Made by a program: the position numbers and the translations under genes
Notes under the pieces: model-generated
Databases searched by the model: none
What the model was told of the DNA's origin: nothing
The model's input: only the letters and a program-made list of their open reading frames with translations
Source: Bacteroidota bacterium
GTDB taxonomy: Bacteria > Bacteroidota > Ignavibacteria > Tepidaquicellales > Tepidaquicellaceae
DNA: 64,000 nucleotides
Direction of reading: 5' to 3'
Assembly (NCBI GenBank): GCA_018266835.1
Contig: JAFDZP010000003.1
Coordinates: forward strand, 290,824 to 354,823
Shown here: positions 26,869 to 35,509 of the stretch, in pieces
Position numbering within the stretch: position 1 is the first letter of the stretch
How the letters are laid out: every line of letters starts with the position of its first letter

Positions 26869-28530
26869 ATGAGCAATATAGAACCTAAAAAGAGCGCTTC
26901 AAAAGCAGAGTGGAACGAAACTGCTAAATCCCAGAAAACAAACGGAATGAAATTCACTTCCCTATCGGGAAGAGAGCTTGATATCTGTTACACTCCTGAA
27001 GATACGAAGGAAACGAATTACTATAATGAGATTGGATACCCGGGCGAATACCCTTATACAAGGGGCATTCACCATAATATGTACAGAGGAAAATTATGGA
27101 CGATGAGGCAGTTTGCAGGATTCGGAACTCCCGAAGACACAAACCAAAGGTTCAAATATTTGCTTGAGCACGGACAGACAGGTCTATCTACAGCATTTGA
27201 TATGCCGACACTTATGGGTTGGGATGCAGATGCGCCGCTTGCAGAAGGTGAAGTCGGTATCTGCGGAGTATCGGTTTCTTCATTAGCCGATATGGAAAGA
27301 TTGTTCGATGGAATTCCGCTTGATAAAGTTTCTACTTCGATGACAATTAATTCGCCTTGTATAATGGCATACGCTTTTTATTTAGCTGTTGCTGAAAAGC
27401 AGGGAGTAGCATTCAATAAGTTAAGAGGAACATTACAAAACGATATCTTAAAAGAATACATAGCCCAGAAAGAATATATTTATCCTCCGAAACAATCAAT
27501 GAGAATTATTACTGACATGATGGAGTATTCTACAACCGAAGTTCCGCAGTTCAATCCTGTTTCTGTCAGCGGATATCACATAAGAGAGGCCGGCTCGACA
27601 GCAGCGCAGGAACTTGCATTCACACTTGCAGACGGATTTGCTTATGTAGAGCATTGTATAGAAAGAGGAATGGATGTAGATGCATTCGCTCCGAGAATTT
27701 CTCACTTCTTTAATTCACATTTAGATTTTTTTGAAGAGATTGCAAAGTTCAGAGCAGCAAGAAGAATTTATGCAAAGAGAATGAAGAATAAGTACGGCGC
27801 AAAAAATCCGAAATCATGGGTATTAAGATTCCACACACAAACAGCAGGATGCTCACTTACAGCTCAGCAGCCTGAAAATAATATTGTAAGAACTGCAATC
27901 GAGGCTTTAGCAGCAGTGCTTGGCGGAACGCAGTCATTACATACAAACTCAATGGATGAAACGCTTGCATTACCATCCGATAAAGCAGTGAAAATCGCAT
28001 TAAGAACTCAGCAAATAATTGCTCACGAACATGGAGTAATAAACGTAGCTGACCCGTTAGGCGGAAGCTATTACATTGAAAAATTAACTGATGATATAGA
28101 AGCAGAAGCAAACAGATATTTTGATCTGATAGAAGCACAGGGCGGAGTTATTCCATGTATAGAAAACGGATTCTTCCAGAGAGAAATTGCAGATGCTGCA
28201 TACAGATATCAGGTTGAGCTTGATAAGAAAGAAAAAATCGTTGTAGGCGTGAATGACTTTATTGAAGAAGATGAGAAGATTGATATCCCGATCTTACAAA
28301 TTTCAAAAGAAGTTGAAGAAAGCCAGGTCAGATTATTAAAAGAATTAAAGGCATCAAGAAATCAGGAAGATGTTAAGACCGCTCTTGCAGAGTTGAAAAA
28401 ATCTGCTGAAGATGGAACTAACTTAATGCCAAGAGTGCTTGACTGTGCAAGAAAATATGTAACGCTCGGTGAGATGTGCGGCGAGCTGAAGGAAGTATTC
28501 GGAGTATACGAAGAAACTGCAGTGTTTTAA
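26869..28530 (+). CDS. B12-dependent acyl-CoA mutase large subunit, isobutyryl-CoA-mutase-like
   Basis: A 553-residue TIM-barrel subunit of the methylmalonyl-CoA mutase family ([66 protein letters not shown]). It has no C-terminal cobalamin-binding domain (no DxHxxG), so it needs a separate small subunit, which is not in this window. Substrate-pocket positions read F82 and Q200, as in isobutyryl-CoA mutase (Phe/Gln), not the Tyr/Arg of methylmalonyl-CoA mutase that hold the substrate carboxylate. A109 stands where 2-hydroxyisobutyryl-CoA mutase has Asp. It probably rearranges a branched acyl-CoA such as isobutyryl-CoA/butyryl-CoA. The enzyme class is sure; the substrate is inferred. Confidence 0.9.
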   Translation: MSNIEPKKSASKAEWNETAKSQKTNGMKFTSLSGRELDICYTPEDTKETNYYNEIGYPGEYPYTRGIHHNMYRGKLWTMRQFAGFGTPEDTNQRFKYLLEHGQTGLSTAFDMPTLMGWDADAPLAEGEVGICGVSVSSLADMERLFDGIPLDKVSTSMTINSPCIMAYAFYLAVAEKQGVAFNKLRGTLQNDILKEYIAQKEYIYPPKQSMRIITDMMEYSTTEVPQFNPVSVSGYHIREAGSTAAQELAFTLADGFAYVEHCIERGMDVDAFAPRISHFFNSHLDFFEEIAKFRAARRIYAKRMKNKYGAKNPKSWVLRFHTQTAGCSLTAQQPENNIVRTAIEALAAVLGGTQSLHTNSMDETLALPSDKAVKIALRTQQIIAHEHGVINVADPLGGSYYIEKLTDDIEAEANRYFDLIEAQGGVIPCIENGFFQREIADAAYRYQVELDKKEKIVVGVNDFIEEDEKIDIPILQISKEVEESQVRLLKELKASRNQEDVKTALAELKKSAEDGTNLMPRVLDCARKYVTLGEMCGELKEVFGVYEETAVF

Positions 28531-28547
28531 TTTTTAATTAAAATGTT

Positions 28548-28784
28548 ATGAGCATAGCAGAGTTAAAAAAAGAAATTGTAAAGTTTGTTGAGGCATCGCA
28601 GGATGAACAAAAACTTCAATTTTTTTATCAATCTTTCAAAGTTGATTCTGATAAAGACTTTTGGGATGAACTTACAGAAGAAGAAAAAGAAGATATTCTT
28701 CAAGCGGAGAAAGAAATTGAAAGAGGTGAATTTATTGACAATGAAGTAGTAATGGACAAACTAGCTCAATGGATTTCAAAATAG
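28548..28784 (+). CDS. Antitoxin of a ParD/ParE-type module
   Basis: A 78-residue acidic protein: MSIAELKKEIVKFVEASQDE, then DFWDELTEEEKEDILQAEKE and a C-terminal toxin-binding helix ending MDKLAQWISK. This WDELTEEEKE layout is typical of small antitoxins paired with ParE-like toxins in Bacteroidota. Its 3' end overlaps the toxin start by 16 nt, the classical coupled arrangement. It should neutralise the toxin and may autoregulate. It is followed by a related orphan copy at 29064. Confidence 0.8.
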   Translation: MSIAELKKEIVKFVEASQDEQKLQFFYQSFKVDSDKDFWDELTEEEKEDILQAEKEIERGEFIDNEVVMDKLAQWISK

Positions 28785-29059
28785 TTTGGCATAGCAAAGC
28801 GATTGATGATTTAGAAAAAATTATTATTTATCTGCAAACTAATTGGTCAACAAGGATCCGAAATAATTTTTCACGAAGTTTAAAAGACAAATTACAAACT
28901 TTAAAGAAGTTTCCTTTATCTGGAACCGCATCAGGTAAAAAACATTTTAGGAAAAAATTAATTACAAAGCATTCTTACCTAGTTTATAAAGTTTTTGAAA
29001 ATAGAATAGAAATTCTATTTATAAAAGATACACGACAGAATACCAACGCAAATAATTAA
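28769..29059 (+). CDS. RelE/ParE-family toxin
   Basis: A 96-residue basic protein with the ParE/RelE pattern: FKIVWHSKAIDDLEKIIIYL, LQTLKKFPLSGTA, KHSYLVYKVFENRIEILFIK and a terminal DTRQN. The fold class is clear. Whether it is a gyrase poison (ParE) or a ribosome-dependent RNase (RelE) is not decidable here, though the C-terminal DTRQNT favours the ParE side. Its start lies inside the antitoxin gene. Confidence 0.85.
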   Translation: MDFKIVWHSKAIDDLEKIIIYLQTNWSTRIRNNFSRSLKDKLQTLKKFPLSGTASGKKHFRKKLITKHSYLVYKVFENRIEILFIKDTRQNTNANN

Positions 29060-29063
29060 TGCA

Positions 29064-29261
29064 ATGTCCATTAAAGAATTAAGAAAAGAGATTCACAAAT
29101 TAATCGACAGCATAGAAGATAGAAATCTTCTTGAGAGCTACTACGATATGATGAAAATAGATACGGAACAGGTATCGTGGGATGACCTGACTGAAGAAGA
29201 GCAGAACGAAATAATGCAGACAAAGAAAAATGCTGAAGATGAAGGAATTGAATTTATCTAA
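29064..29261 (+). CDS. Second antitoxin-like protein without its own toxin
   Basis: A 65-residue protein that mirrors the antitoxin at 28548: MSIKELRKEIHKLIDSIED against MSIAELKKEIVKFVEASQD, and SWDDLTEEEQNEIMQTKK against FWDELTEEEKEDILQAEK. It lacks the C-terminal helix (MDKLAQWISK) that would contact the toxin. It starts 4 nt after the toxin stop. It may be a decayed duplicate left by loss of a second toxin, or an accessory antitoxin or regulator. Confidence 0.7.
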   Translation: MSIKELRKEIHKLIDSIEDRNLLESYYDMMKIDTEQVSWDDLTEEEQNEIMQTKKNAEDEGIEFI

Positions 29262-29290
29262 ATCGTTTTAATAAAATTTAATCCTTAACT

Positions 29291-29575
29291 ATGGAACTTT
29301 CACAGGAAGAATTATACAGCCGGGCTGCTGCAAAAGTAAAAGCAAGAAAATCTTTTTACATCAATCTGATTAATTATGTAATCATAAATTTGCTGCTCGC
29401 CTTGATAAATTACATTAATTATACAGGCAACTGGTGGTTCTACTGGGTTTCCATCGGCTGGGGTATAGGAATTATGTTCCATGCATTCTCGGTTTTCGGA
29501 AAGGGCGGCTACTTCGGAGACGACTGGGAGAAAAAGAAGATACAGGAACTGATCGAAAAAGATAAACAAAAATAA
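29291..29575 (+). CDS. 2TM-domain membrane protein
   Basis: A 94-residue protein of the 2TM family. An amphipathic start YSRAAAKVKARKSFYINL leads into two hydrophobic helices (YVIINLLLALINYINY and WWFYWVSIGWGIGIMFHAF). The diagnostic end FGKGGYFGDDWEKKKIQELI follows. It is an inner-membrane protein with both ends in the cytosol. The domain is often fused to LytTR or histidine-kinase proteins; here it stands alone. A hairpin terminator follows. Confidence 0.88.
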   Translation: MELSQEELYSRAAAKVKARKSFYINLINYVIINLLLALINYINYTGNWWFYWVSIGWGIGIMFHAFSVFGKGGYFGDDWEKKKIQELIEKDKQK

Positions 29576-29600
29576 TTTTAAATCTAAGGAGCAAGCATAT

Positions 29601-29625
29601 AAAGGCGAATCTGATTCGCCTTTTT
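29601..29625 (+). terminator. Intrinsic terminator after the 2TM gene
   Basis: AAAGGCGAATC t GATTCGCCTTT, about 9-10 bp of stem, directly followed by a T-run (29621-29625). It lies between the 2TM stop (29575) and the glycosyltransferase start (29631). Confidence 0.8.
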
Positions 29626-29630
29626 CATAT

Positions 29631-31217
29631 ATGAATAGTATTCACAGTAAGAACTACATCACAATAATTTCACTCTGTCTCATCTCATTCGGGATTTATC
29701 AGATATTCAATTATTATTTTACCCATGGAATCCTCGGAGTTCCGCTGGATGATACATGGATTCATTTCCGCTTTGCAGAAAATTTTGCAAAAGAGTTCAA
29801 TTTTACTTTCAATCCGGGAGAGCCGACTGCTGGCACAACTTCTCCTCTATGGGTTGTTGTATCAGGATTGGTAAGCTTTATCTCCCCTGCTTTTATGCTG
29901 AACTCTGTAATACTCTCAGGATTATTTTTTATCCTCAGCTGCATATTTATATATAAAATTTCTGTTACGATTTTTTTTGATTCCGATGTACTGGATTTCG
30001 AACTTGATTTCAGTCCGCTTTATCTTGCCTTATTAGTTGCATTGCTAACAATAATGTCGGGAAGACTTGAATGGGCAGCTATGTCTGGAATGGAAACTAC
30101 AATGTTTATCTTCTTCACCCTCCTTGGAATTTATTTTCATATAAAAGATATACAGAATCAGAAAATCTCTCTAATACCGTCCATTCTTTTTGCTTTATCA
30201 ACTGCATCAAGACCTGAAGGACTAATGCTGTTCGGTTTGTATTTATTCGATGCATGGACATTTTCTTTTACAGTAAAAAAAGTTTTAAAGACTACACTTG
30301 ACTTAATTGCAGGTGTAATAATTTTTGTGATAATTGCAGGTGGATATTTCTTGTTCTCTTATTATACAAGCGGCAACATTCTGCCGAATACTTTCAGAGG
30401 GCAGGGAGGAAATTTTGAATTCCTTCCGAATCTTGAATATTTAAGAATAAGTCTTGTATTATTTATTCGCGATAATCCGATAACTTGTGTACTGTATCTG
30501 TTCTCTTTCTTTTTTTACTTTGCTAATATCAGAAGATTTTTTAGCAAATTAAGGAGTTTAAATTTAATTTATTTATGGGTAATTTTGCTCCCGATAGCAT
30601 CATCAATATTCGTACCTAACTGGAGACATCACGGCAGATATCTTATGCCGTTAGTTCCGTTTATAAATTTGATTTCTGTATATGCTATTTTAGTAATTCT
30701 GAATAAATACAAAAGCAAAAGTTCTTTAAAGCTATTACACAGCACAAAGTTTTTAACATCGCTGCTTTTATTTTTCTCATTCACTTATTATATAGTGTAC
30801 GGAGTGGCACTTGGAAAAAATTCAGATAACATTAACAGCCAGCAGGTGAAACTTGCTCACTGGGTAAAAGATAATGTTTCACCGAATGATGTAATTGCGC
30901 TTAATGATATCGGTGCTATTACTTTCATATCGAAGAACAGGATAGTTGATATGGCGGGACTTGTAACTCCGCAGATACTTGACTACAGGAAATACAGACT
31001 TGAAGATAATATGGATTCCATGCTGACTCTTTTAAAGAACAACGACGTAAAATATCTGATAATATACGACCACTGGTTCACACCTTTTTTACAAAGACAC
31101 GGGAAATATTTTGAATACCTGCTTTCAGCTAAGCTTGAAGAAAATACAATCTGCGGCGGAGATGAAATGAAAGTGTATAAAGTAAACTTTTACAGGAAAG
31201 AAAATGAAAATCATTAA
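29631..31217 (+). CDS. Polytopic membrane glycosyltransferase (GT-C, family 39-like)
   Basis: A 528-residue protein with about ten TM segments. The first periplasmic loop contains GVPLDDTWIHFRFAENFAKE with the acidic DD pair expected of GT-C enzymes, and AGTTSPLWVV follows. Loops NWRHHGRYLMPLVPFINL and the C-terminal soluble part (NDVIALNDIGAITFISKNRI, VDMAGLVTPQI) match GT39/ArnT-like proteins that use polyprenyl-phosphate sugars. Its stop overlaps the UbiA gene by 14 nt. The pairing suggests the UbiA protein makes the lipid-linked pentose donor. Confidence 0.75.
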   Translation: MNSIHSKNYITIISLCLISFGIYQIFNYYFTHGILGVPLDDTWIHFRFAENFAKEFNFTFNPGEPTAGTTSPLWVVVSGLVSFISPAFMLNSVILSGLFFILSCIFIYKISVTIFFDSDVLDFELDFSPLYLALLVALLTIMSGRLEWAAMSGMETTMFIFFTLLGIYFHIKDIQNQKISLIPSILFALSTASRPEGLMLFGLYLFDAWTFSFTVKKVLKTTLDLIAGVIIFVIIAGGYFLFSYYTSGNILPNTFRGQGGNFEFLPNLEYLRISLVLFIRDNPITCVLYLFSFFFYFANIRRFFSKLRSLNLIYLWVILLPIASSIFVPNWRHHGRYLMPLVPFINLISVYAILVILNKYKSKSSLKLLHSTKFLTSLLLFFSFTYYIVYGVALGKNSDNINSQQVKLAHWVKDNVSPNDVIALNDIGAITFISKNRIVDMAGLVTPQILDYRKYRLEDNMDSMLTLLKNNDVKYLIIYDHWFTPFLQRHGKYFEYLLSAKLEENTICGGDEMKVYKVNFYRKENENH

Positions 31218-32097
31218 ATTAATAAAGCTTATAAGACCGAAGCAATGGCTGAAGAACGTCTTCTGCTTTGCGCCGATCTTGTTCTCAGGAAATTTATTCT
31301 ATTGGGATAAGCTTTCTATTAATTTAATTGCATTCATTGCCTTCTGCGGGATTTCAAGCTGCGTTTATATACTTAATGATATTTCAGATGTTGAAAGTGA
31401 CAGAAACCACAAGAAAAAAAGATTCAGACCCATTGCCTCAGGAGATGTTTCAATAAAAGAAGCCTGGGCATTTTTTGCACTGCTGCTTGCATTAGTTGCT
31501 TCTGCGTGCATATTTTATCTTCCGGTATCTTTTGGTATTGTAATAGTTTTATATCTTGTAAATAATTTCTTGTACTCATACAAATTGAAACACATGGTGC
31601 TTTTAGATGTGTTCTCAATTTCTATAGGCTTCATGTTAAGAGTTGTAGGCGGCGGTTTTGCAATCGATGTACAGCTTTCAAGCTGGATGATTATCACCAC
31701 AATTTTTATTTCACTCTTTCTTGGTATTTCAAAAAGAAGAGCAGAACTCTCAAATGCAGATGAGGGTGGTGCGACCAAACAAAGAAAAGTACTTGATGAC
31801 TACTCCATTGATTTTGTTGAACAGTTAAATACAATTGCTGCAACAGGAACAATTTTATCTTATGCTCTTTACACTGCATCGGATAAAACCATCACAACAT
31901 TTCACACTGATAAATTAATTTATACAACTCCATTCGTAATTTACGGAATATTCCGTTATCTTTATTTGATTCATAAGAAAAATCTTGGCGAGAATCCTGC
32001 ATCCATTGTTACTAAAGATATTCCGATTATCGTGACAGGAATTCTATGGGTAATAGTCTGTGCCTCTATTATTTATAAAGCCAAATTAGGACTTTAA
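31204..32097 (+). CDS. UbiA-family decaprenyl-phosphate phosphoribosyltransferase-like protein
   Basis: A 297-residue membrane prenyltransferase. It starts with LIRPKQWLKNVFCFAPILFS, carries the first Asp-rich motif YILNDISDVESDRNHKKKRF with RPIASG following, and the second site VLLDVFSISIGFMLRVVGGG. The RPKQWxKN start and N..PxASG block fit the subgroup that joins PRPP to polyprenyl phosphate to make polyprenyl-phosphoribose, the precursor of lipid-linked arabinose or ribose. It overlaps the GT-C gene, supporting a lipid-linked furanose pathway, but no DprE1/DprE2-like epimerase genes are in the window. Confidence 0.85.
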   Translation: MKIIKLIKLIRPKQWLKNVFCFAPILFSGNLFYWDKLSINLIAFIAFCGISSCVYILNDISDVESDRNHKKKRFRPIASGDVSIKEAWAFFALLLALVASACIFYLPVSFGIVIVLYLVNNFLYSYKLKHMVLLDVFSISIGFMLRVVGGGFAIDVQLSSWMIITTIFISLFLGISKRRAELSNADEGGATKQRKVLDDYSIDFVEQLNTIAATGTILSYALYTASDKTITTFHTDKLIYTTPFVIYGIFRYLYLIHKKNLGENPASIVTKDIPIIVTGILWVIVCASIIYKAKLGL

Positions 32098-32104
32098 TAC
32101 TTAA

Positions 32105-33010
32105 TTGAAAAATAAAATTTCCCGCGTATCACATTATAAAGCAGAGCTGCTTTTACTTTCTATTACTGTATTCTGGGGAATTTCATTTCCATTCACAAAA
32201 TTTGCTTTAGAAGATTTCTCCCCTATTGCACTAGTATTCCTTCGATTCTCTATAACTGTCGTTGTTTTCTTTGCTATATATTATAAGAAATTACAGATAA
32301 GAGGATTTAAGCAATGGCGCTACGGCTTTATTCTGGGTTTCTTATTATTCCTGGGTTTCATCTCACAGACGACGGGTATGAAATACACTACTGCTTCCAA
32401 CTCTGCATTTATTACCGGCACAAATGTTCTGCTTGTTCCATTCGCTTTATATTTTGTCAGTGGTAGGAAACCGAAAATTCAGAATATCATAGGGATTATT
32501 ATAGTAACAGTCGGACTTTATTATCTAACAGGAATCGGAGTATCGGGATTAAACTACGGTGACTTCATTACAATCTTCTGCACTTTCTCATTTGCACTTC
32601 ACATAGTGTTACTTGATAAGTACTCTAAGATAACAGATATAATACATCTTGTCTTCGGTCAATTTCTTGCAATGGCAGTTCTAAGTTTTGTATACATGAT
32701 GGTGATGGAATATTTTGTTTATGATAATTTAAAAATGAATTTCACCACAAGTTCAACATCCTTAGTACTTTTCTTAGCGCTCTTTGGAACTTTATTGGTG
32801 TTTTTTTTGATGACAAAGTTTCAGGGGATGACTAATCCTATCAAAGCTAGTATTATCTATAACATGGAGCAGGTCTTCGCAACATTTTTTGCATATTTTC
32901 TTTTGGATGAAAGACTGACATTTAGCCAGATAATCGGAGCACTGATAATGATTAGCGGTTTGATAGTCTCCGAATTTTCGGATTTAATTTTCAAAAGAAA
33001 ATTAAAATAA
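32105..33010 (+). CDS. EamA/DMT-family transporter
   Basis: A 301-residue inner-membrane protein with about ten TM helices in two EamA repeats (ITVFWGISFPFTKFALEDFS; MEQVFATFFAYFLLDERLTF). The likely TTG start at 32105 is 7 nt after the UbiA gene. The internal motif MKYTTASNSAFITGTNVLLV is typical of the family. Substrate unknown; the repeats end with GALIMISGLIVSEF. Confidence 0.9.
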   Translation: MKNKISRVSHYKAELLLLSITVFWGISFPFTKFALEDFSPIALVFLRFSITVVVFFAIYYKKLQIRGFKQWRYGFILGFLLFLGFISQTTGMKYTTASNSAFITGTNVLLVPFALYFVSGRKPKIQNIIGIIIVTVGLYYLTGIGVSGLNYGDFITIFCTFSFALHIVLLDKYSKITDIIHLVFGQFLAMAVLSFVYMMVMEYFVYDNLKMNFTTSSTSLVLFLALFGTLLVFFLMTKFQGMTNPIKASIIYNMEQVFATFFAYFLLDERLTFSQIIGALIMISGLIVSEFSDLIFKRKLK

Positions 33011-33018
33011 AATAGTTT

Positions 33019-33297
33019 ATGGATGTCACATATAAAGTAATTCTTAAAGGACTTGTTCAGGGCGTGGGCTTCAGACATTTCGCATACAAAAGAGCACACG
33101 AACTTGGATTAAAAGGATGGGTTAAAAATTTAAACACCGGAGAAGTTGAAGTGATTGTTCACGGAAGCAAAGATACAGTGAACCACTTTATTTTTACCGA
33201 TTTGAAAAGCGGTCCCTCAGAAGCACAGGTGAATGATATGAGCGTCGATGAATACCACAGTCCCGGAGAGCTTCCATTTTTTCTCGTTCATCATTAA
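33019..33297 (+). CDS. acyP: Acylphosphatase
   Basis: A 92-residue enzyme that hydrolyses acyl phosphates. It contains the signature LVQGVGFRHFAYKRAHELGL with the phosphate-binding loop and catalytic Arg, then GWVKNLNTGEVEVIVHG with the catalytic Asn. Typical length, cytosolic. It is cotranscribed with the EamA gene 8 nt upstream. Confidence 0.96.
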   Translation: MDVTYKVILKGLVQGVGFRHFAYKRAHELGLKGWVKNLNTGEVEVIVHGSKDTVNHFIFTDLKSGPSEAQVNDMSVDEYHSPGELPFFLVHH

Positions 33298-33421
33298 TTT
33301 CAATATAAATAAGAACTCTTATCTCTCTTGAAATTCAGAAAGATAAATTTTAATATTACAGTAAAATAAAAAAGGATACGATAGAAAATATTTACTGTTC
33401 AAGTAAATAAAATAATTTATT

Positions 33422-34363
33422 ATGCTCAAGAAAATCCTTCCCGGAATTTTATTCCTCCTAGTTTCATCAAATTTTATTTATTCTCAAACCAACACGACTT
33501 ACAATTTCCTTCGTCTTGATGTTGGCGCGCGCGCTTCTGCCCTTTCAGGAAGCTTCACGGCTATGGAAAATGACGTGAACGTTATTTTCTATAATCCCGG
33601 CGGAATTGCAACCGTTAAGGATAAACAGGCATCGGTAGGATTTTATAAATATCTGCTTGATATAAATTCAGGGAATGCAGCCTACATCCAAAAGTATAAA
33701 GATATAGGATATATCGGCGCTGGTATTCAGTATATTAATTACGGAAGTTTTGATAAGTATGATGTAAACTCAAATAACTTAGGAACATTCGGAGCAAGTG
33801 ATATTGCTCTATCTCTCGGATACGGAAATGTGTACGATAATTTATATTATGGAGCGAATGTAAAGTTTATATACTCATCTTATGATACATATAAATCAAC
33901 AGCGGCAGCAATAGATTTCGGAGCTATTTATAAAGTTCAGAAGGCAATGATGACATTGGGCGTAAGCTTACTAAATGTTGGAGCCCAGCTTTCTTCCTAT
34001 GAAGATTATAAAGAAAAGCTCCCGGTGGATTTGAGAGTTGGTGTTACTAAGAAATTAGAGAACTCCCCTCTTACTTTAAGCGTGGGCTTCTACAGTTTAA
34101 ATGAGAGCTACGATAAATTTTTTGACAGATTTAAAAACATTACTGCAGGCGCAGAGATTGAAGTTTCAAACACTATAAATTTAAGAGTTGGTTACGATAA
34201 CCAGGTAAGGCAGCAGTTAAAAACAGGAAGCGCAATCGGTCTTGGCGGATTTTCAGCGGGACTTGGATTCAAACTTCAGGAAAAATATCAGATTGATTAC
34301 GGGTTCAATTCTATGGGTAAACTTGGTTCAACGCACAGAATAAATGTAGGATTTAATTTGTAA
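33422..34363 (+). CDS. PorV/PorQ-family outer-membrane barrel protein
   Basis: A 313-residue protein with signal peptide ending FIYS and mature QTNTTYNFLRLDVGARASAL. The block LRLDVGARASALSGSFTAME and NVIFYNPGGIATV are diagnostic of the PorV/PorQ (UPF0164) family. The rest is strand-rich and ends in an aromatic/hydrophobic strand (HRINVGFNL). PorV shuttles type IX cargo from the translocon to the sortase; PorQ-like proteins play related roles. The nine proteins here with T9SS sorting domains are its natural clients. PorV and PorQ cannot be told apart from sequence alone. Confidence 0.85.
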   Translation: MLKKILPGILFLLVSSNFIYSQTNTTYNFLRLDVGARASALSGSFTAMENDVNVIFYNPGGIATVKDKQASVGFYKYLLDINSGNAAYIQKYKDIGYIGAGIQYINYGSFDKYDVNSNNLGTFGASDIALSLGYGNVYDNLYYGANVKFIYSSYDTYKSTAAAIDFGAIYKVQKAMMTLGVSLLNVGAQLSSYEDYKEKLPVDLRVGVTKKLENSPLTLSVGFYSLNESYDKFFDRFKNITAGAEIEVSNTINLRVGYDNQVRQQLKTGSAIGLGGFSAGLGFKLQEKYQIDYGFNSMGKLGSTHRINVGFNL

Positions 34364-34387
34364 ATAATTTTAAATCGAAAATTTTAG

Positions 34388-34421
34388 AAGCCCTGAGGTT
34401 TAATTACTTCAGGGCTTTTTT
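34388..34421 (+). terminator. Bidirectional intrinsic terminator
   Basis: AAGCCCTGA (34388-34396) pairs with TCAGGGCTT (34409-34417), followed by T's through 34421. It lies between the convergent PorV-like and glutaminyl cyclase genes. Confidence 0.85.
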
Positions 34422-34432
34422 GTTGTATAAAC

Positions 34433-35509
34433 TTATTCAGAAATTTTTATTTCAAAAATTTTATTCCAAAGCTTACCTGTAACAAGTAAATTTCCTGTTG
34501 CGGGATTAATAGTTATACCGTTCAGCACATCAATTTCCTGTAAATTTCCTGCCTGCTTCATCAGCTCTTCTAAATCCATTCTTCCTAATACTTTTCCTGT
34601 CGCAGCATCTATTTTAAGAATCAAAAAAGTTCTCCATACATTTGCATATATATTTCCTTTGTAGTATTCAAGCTCATTTATATTTGTTATTGCTCCCATG
34701 TTATCATAGACTTCAATATTAGAAGTAATTGCAAACGAATACGGATTCATATAATAAATTTTATTTGTACCGTCGCTCATAATTAATTCTTTTCCGTTAT
34801 TAGTCATACCCCAGCCTTCAGTGTTATAAGTAAAATTCTGAATGAACTTGAAATCATCAAGATTATATACAAATCCTTTTTTATTCTTCCATGTTAGCTG
34901 ATAAATTTTATTATCGAAGATTGTTATTCCCTCACCGAAATATTGTTTATCAAGCGGAATTTCCTTCAATGTTTTACCTGAAGCTAAATCATATTTTTTT
35001 ATTAACGATTTCCCTTCAAGTCCCGTGCTTTCATAAATATATCCCTTGTAAAATTCAAACCCTTCAGTGAAATCTGCTTTTGAGTGCGGATAAGTTTTGA
35101 CTACAGTAAATTTTTCAGGCTTTGGAATTACATCTGATAAAATTTTTATGTTCGATTCAAGCGTTTCGTTCTTTCCGTCTTCATAAAATGTTTTCAGAGA
35201 GACTTTATGTACGCCGAGTTTTCCTGCTGATGGTAGAAAAGAATATGACGTTACTCCATTTTTTAGAGAAGATATATAGTTGTTATCAAAAAATACCTGA
35301 GATGAATCCAGCTTAACGTTTTGCTTTGAAATTACGAATGAGACTTTGAGACTGTCATTTAACTTTGCCGAAGAATTATTTGCTGGAGCTGTAAGCTTGA
35401 AATATACTTCCAGCTTTTTATCTATTACCGGTGTGTTCTCGTTTTTACATGAAAAAAATATTACGCTTAGTGCAATTGAACAAATACAAACTAAAAATTT
35501 ATTATACAT
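34433..35509 (-). CDS. Lipoprotein glutaminyl-peptide cyclotransferase
   Basis: A 358-residue protein with a lipobox (SVIFFSCKN, Cys at about 21), a ~95-residue Ig-like N-terminal part and a C-terminal five-bladed propeller of the glutamine cyclotransferase family: ADFTEGFEFYKGYIYESTGL, YFGEGITIFDNKIYQLTWKN, TEGWGMTNNGKELIMSDGTN, INELEYYKGNIYANVW and DVLNGITINPATGNLLVTGK. It converts N-terminal Gln to pyroglutamate. As a lipoprotein it acts outside the cytoplasm and could cap the many exported proteins here whose mature N-terminus is Gln. It overlaps the upstream VOC gene by 1 nt (TAATG). Confidence 0.88.
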   Translation of the reverse strand: MYNKFLVCICSIALSVIFFSCKNENTPVIDKKLEVYFKLTAPANNSSAKLNDSLKVSFVISKQNVKLDSSQVFFDNNYISSLKNGVTSYSFLPSAGKLGVHKVSLKTFYEDGKNETLESNIKILSDVIPKPEKFTVVKTYPHSKADFTEGFEFYKGYIYESTGLEGKSLIKKYDLASGKTLKEIPLDKQYFGEGITIFDNKIYQLTWKNKKGFVYNLDDFKFIQNFTYNTEGWGMTNNGKELIMSDGTNKIYYMNPYSFAITSNIEVYDNMGAITNINELEYYKGNIYANVWRTFLILKIDAATGKVLGRMDLEELMKQAGNLQEIDVLNGITINPATGNLLVTGKLWNKIFEIKISE

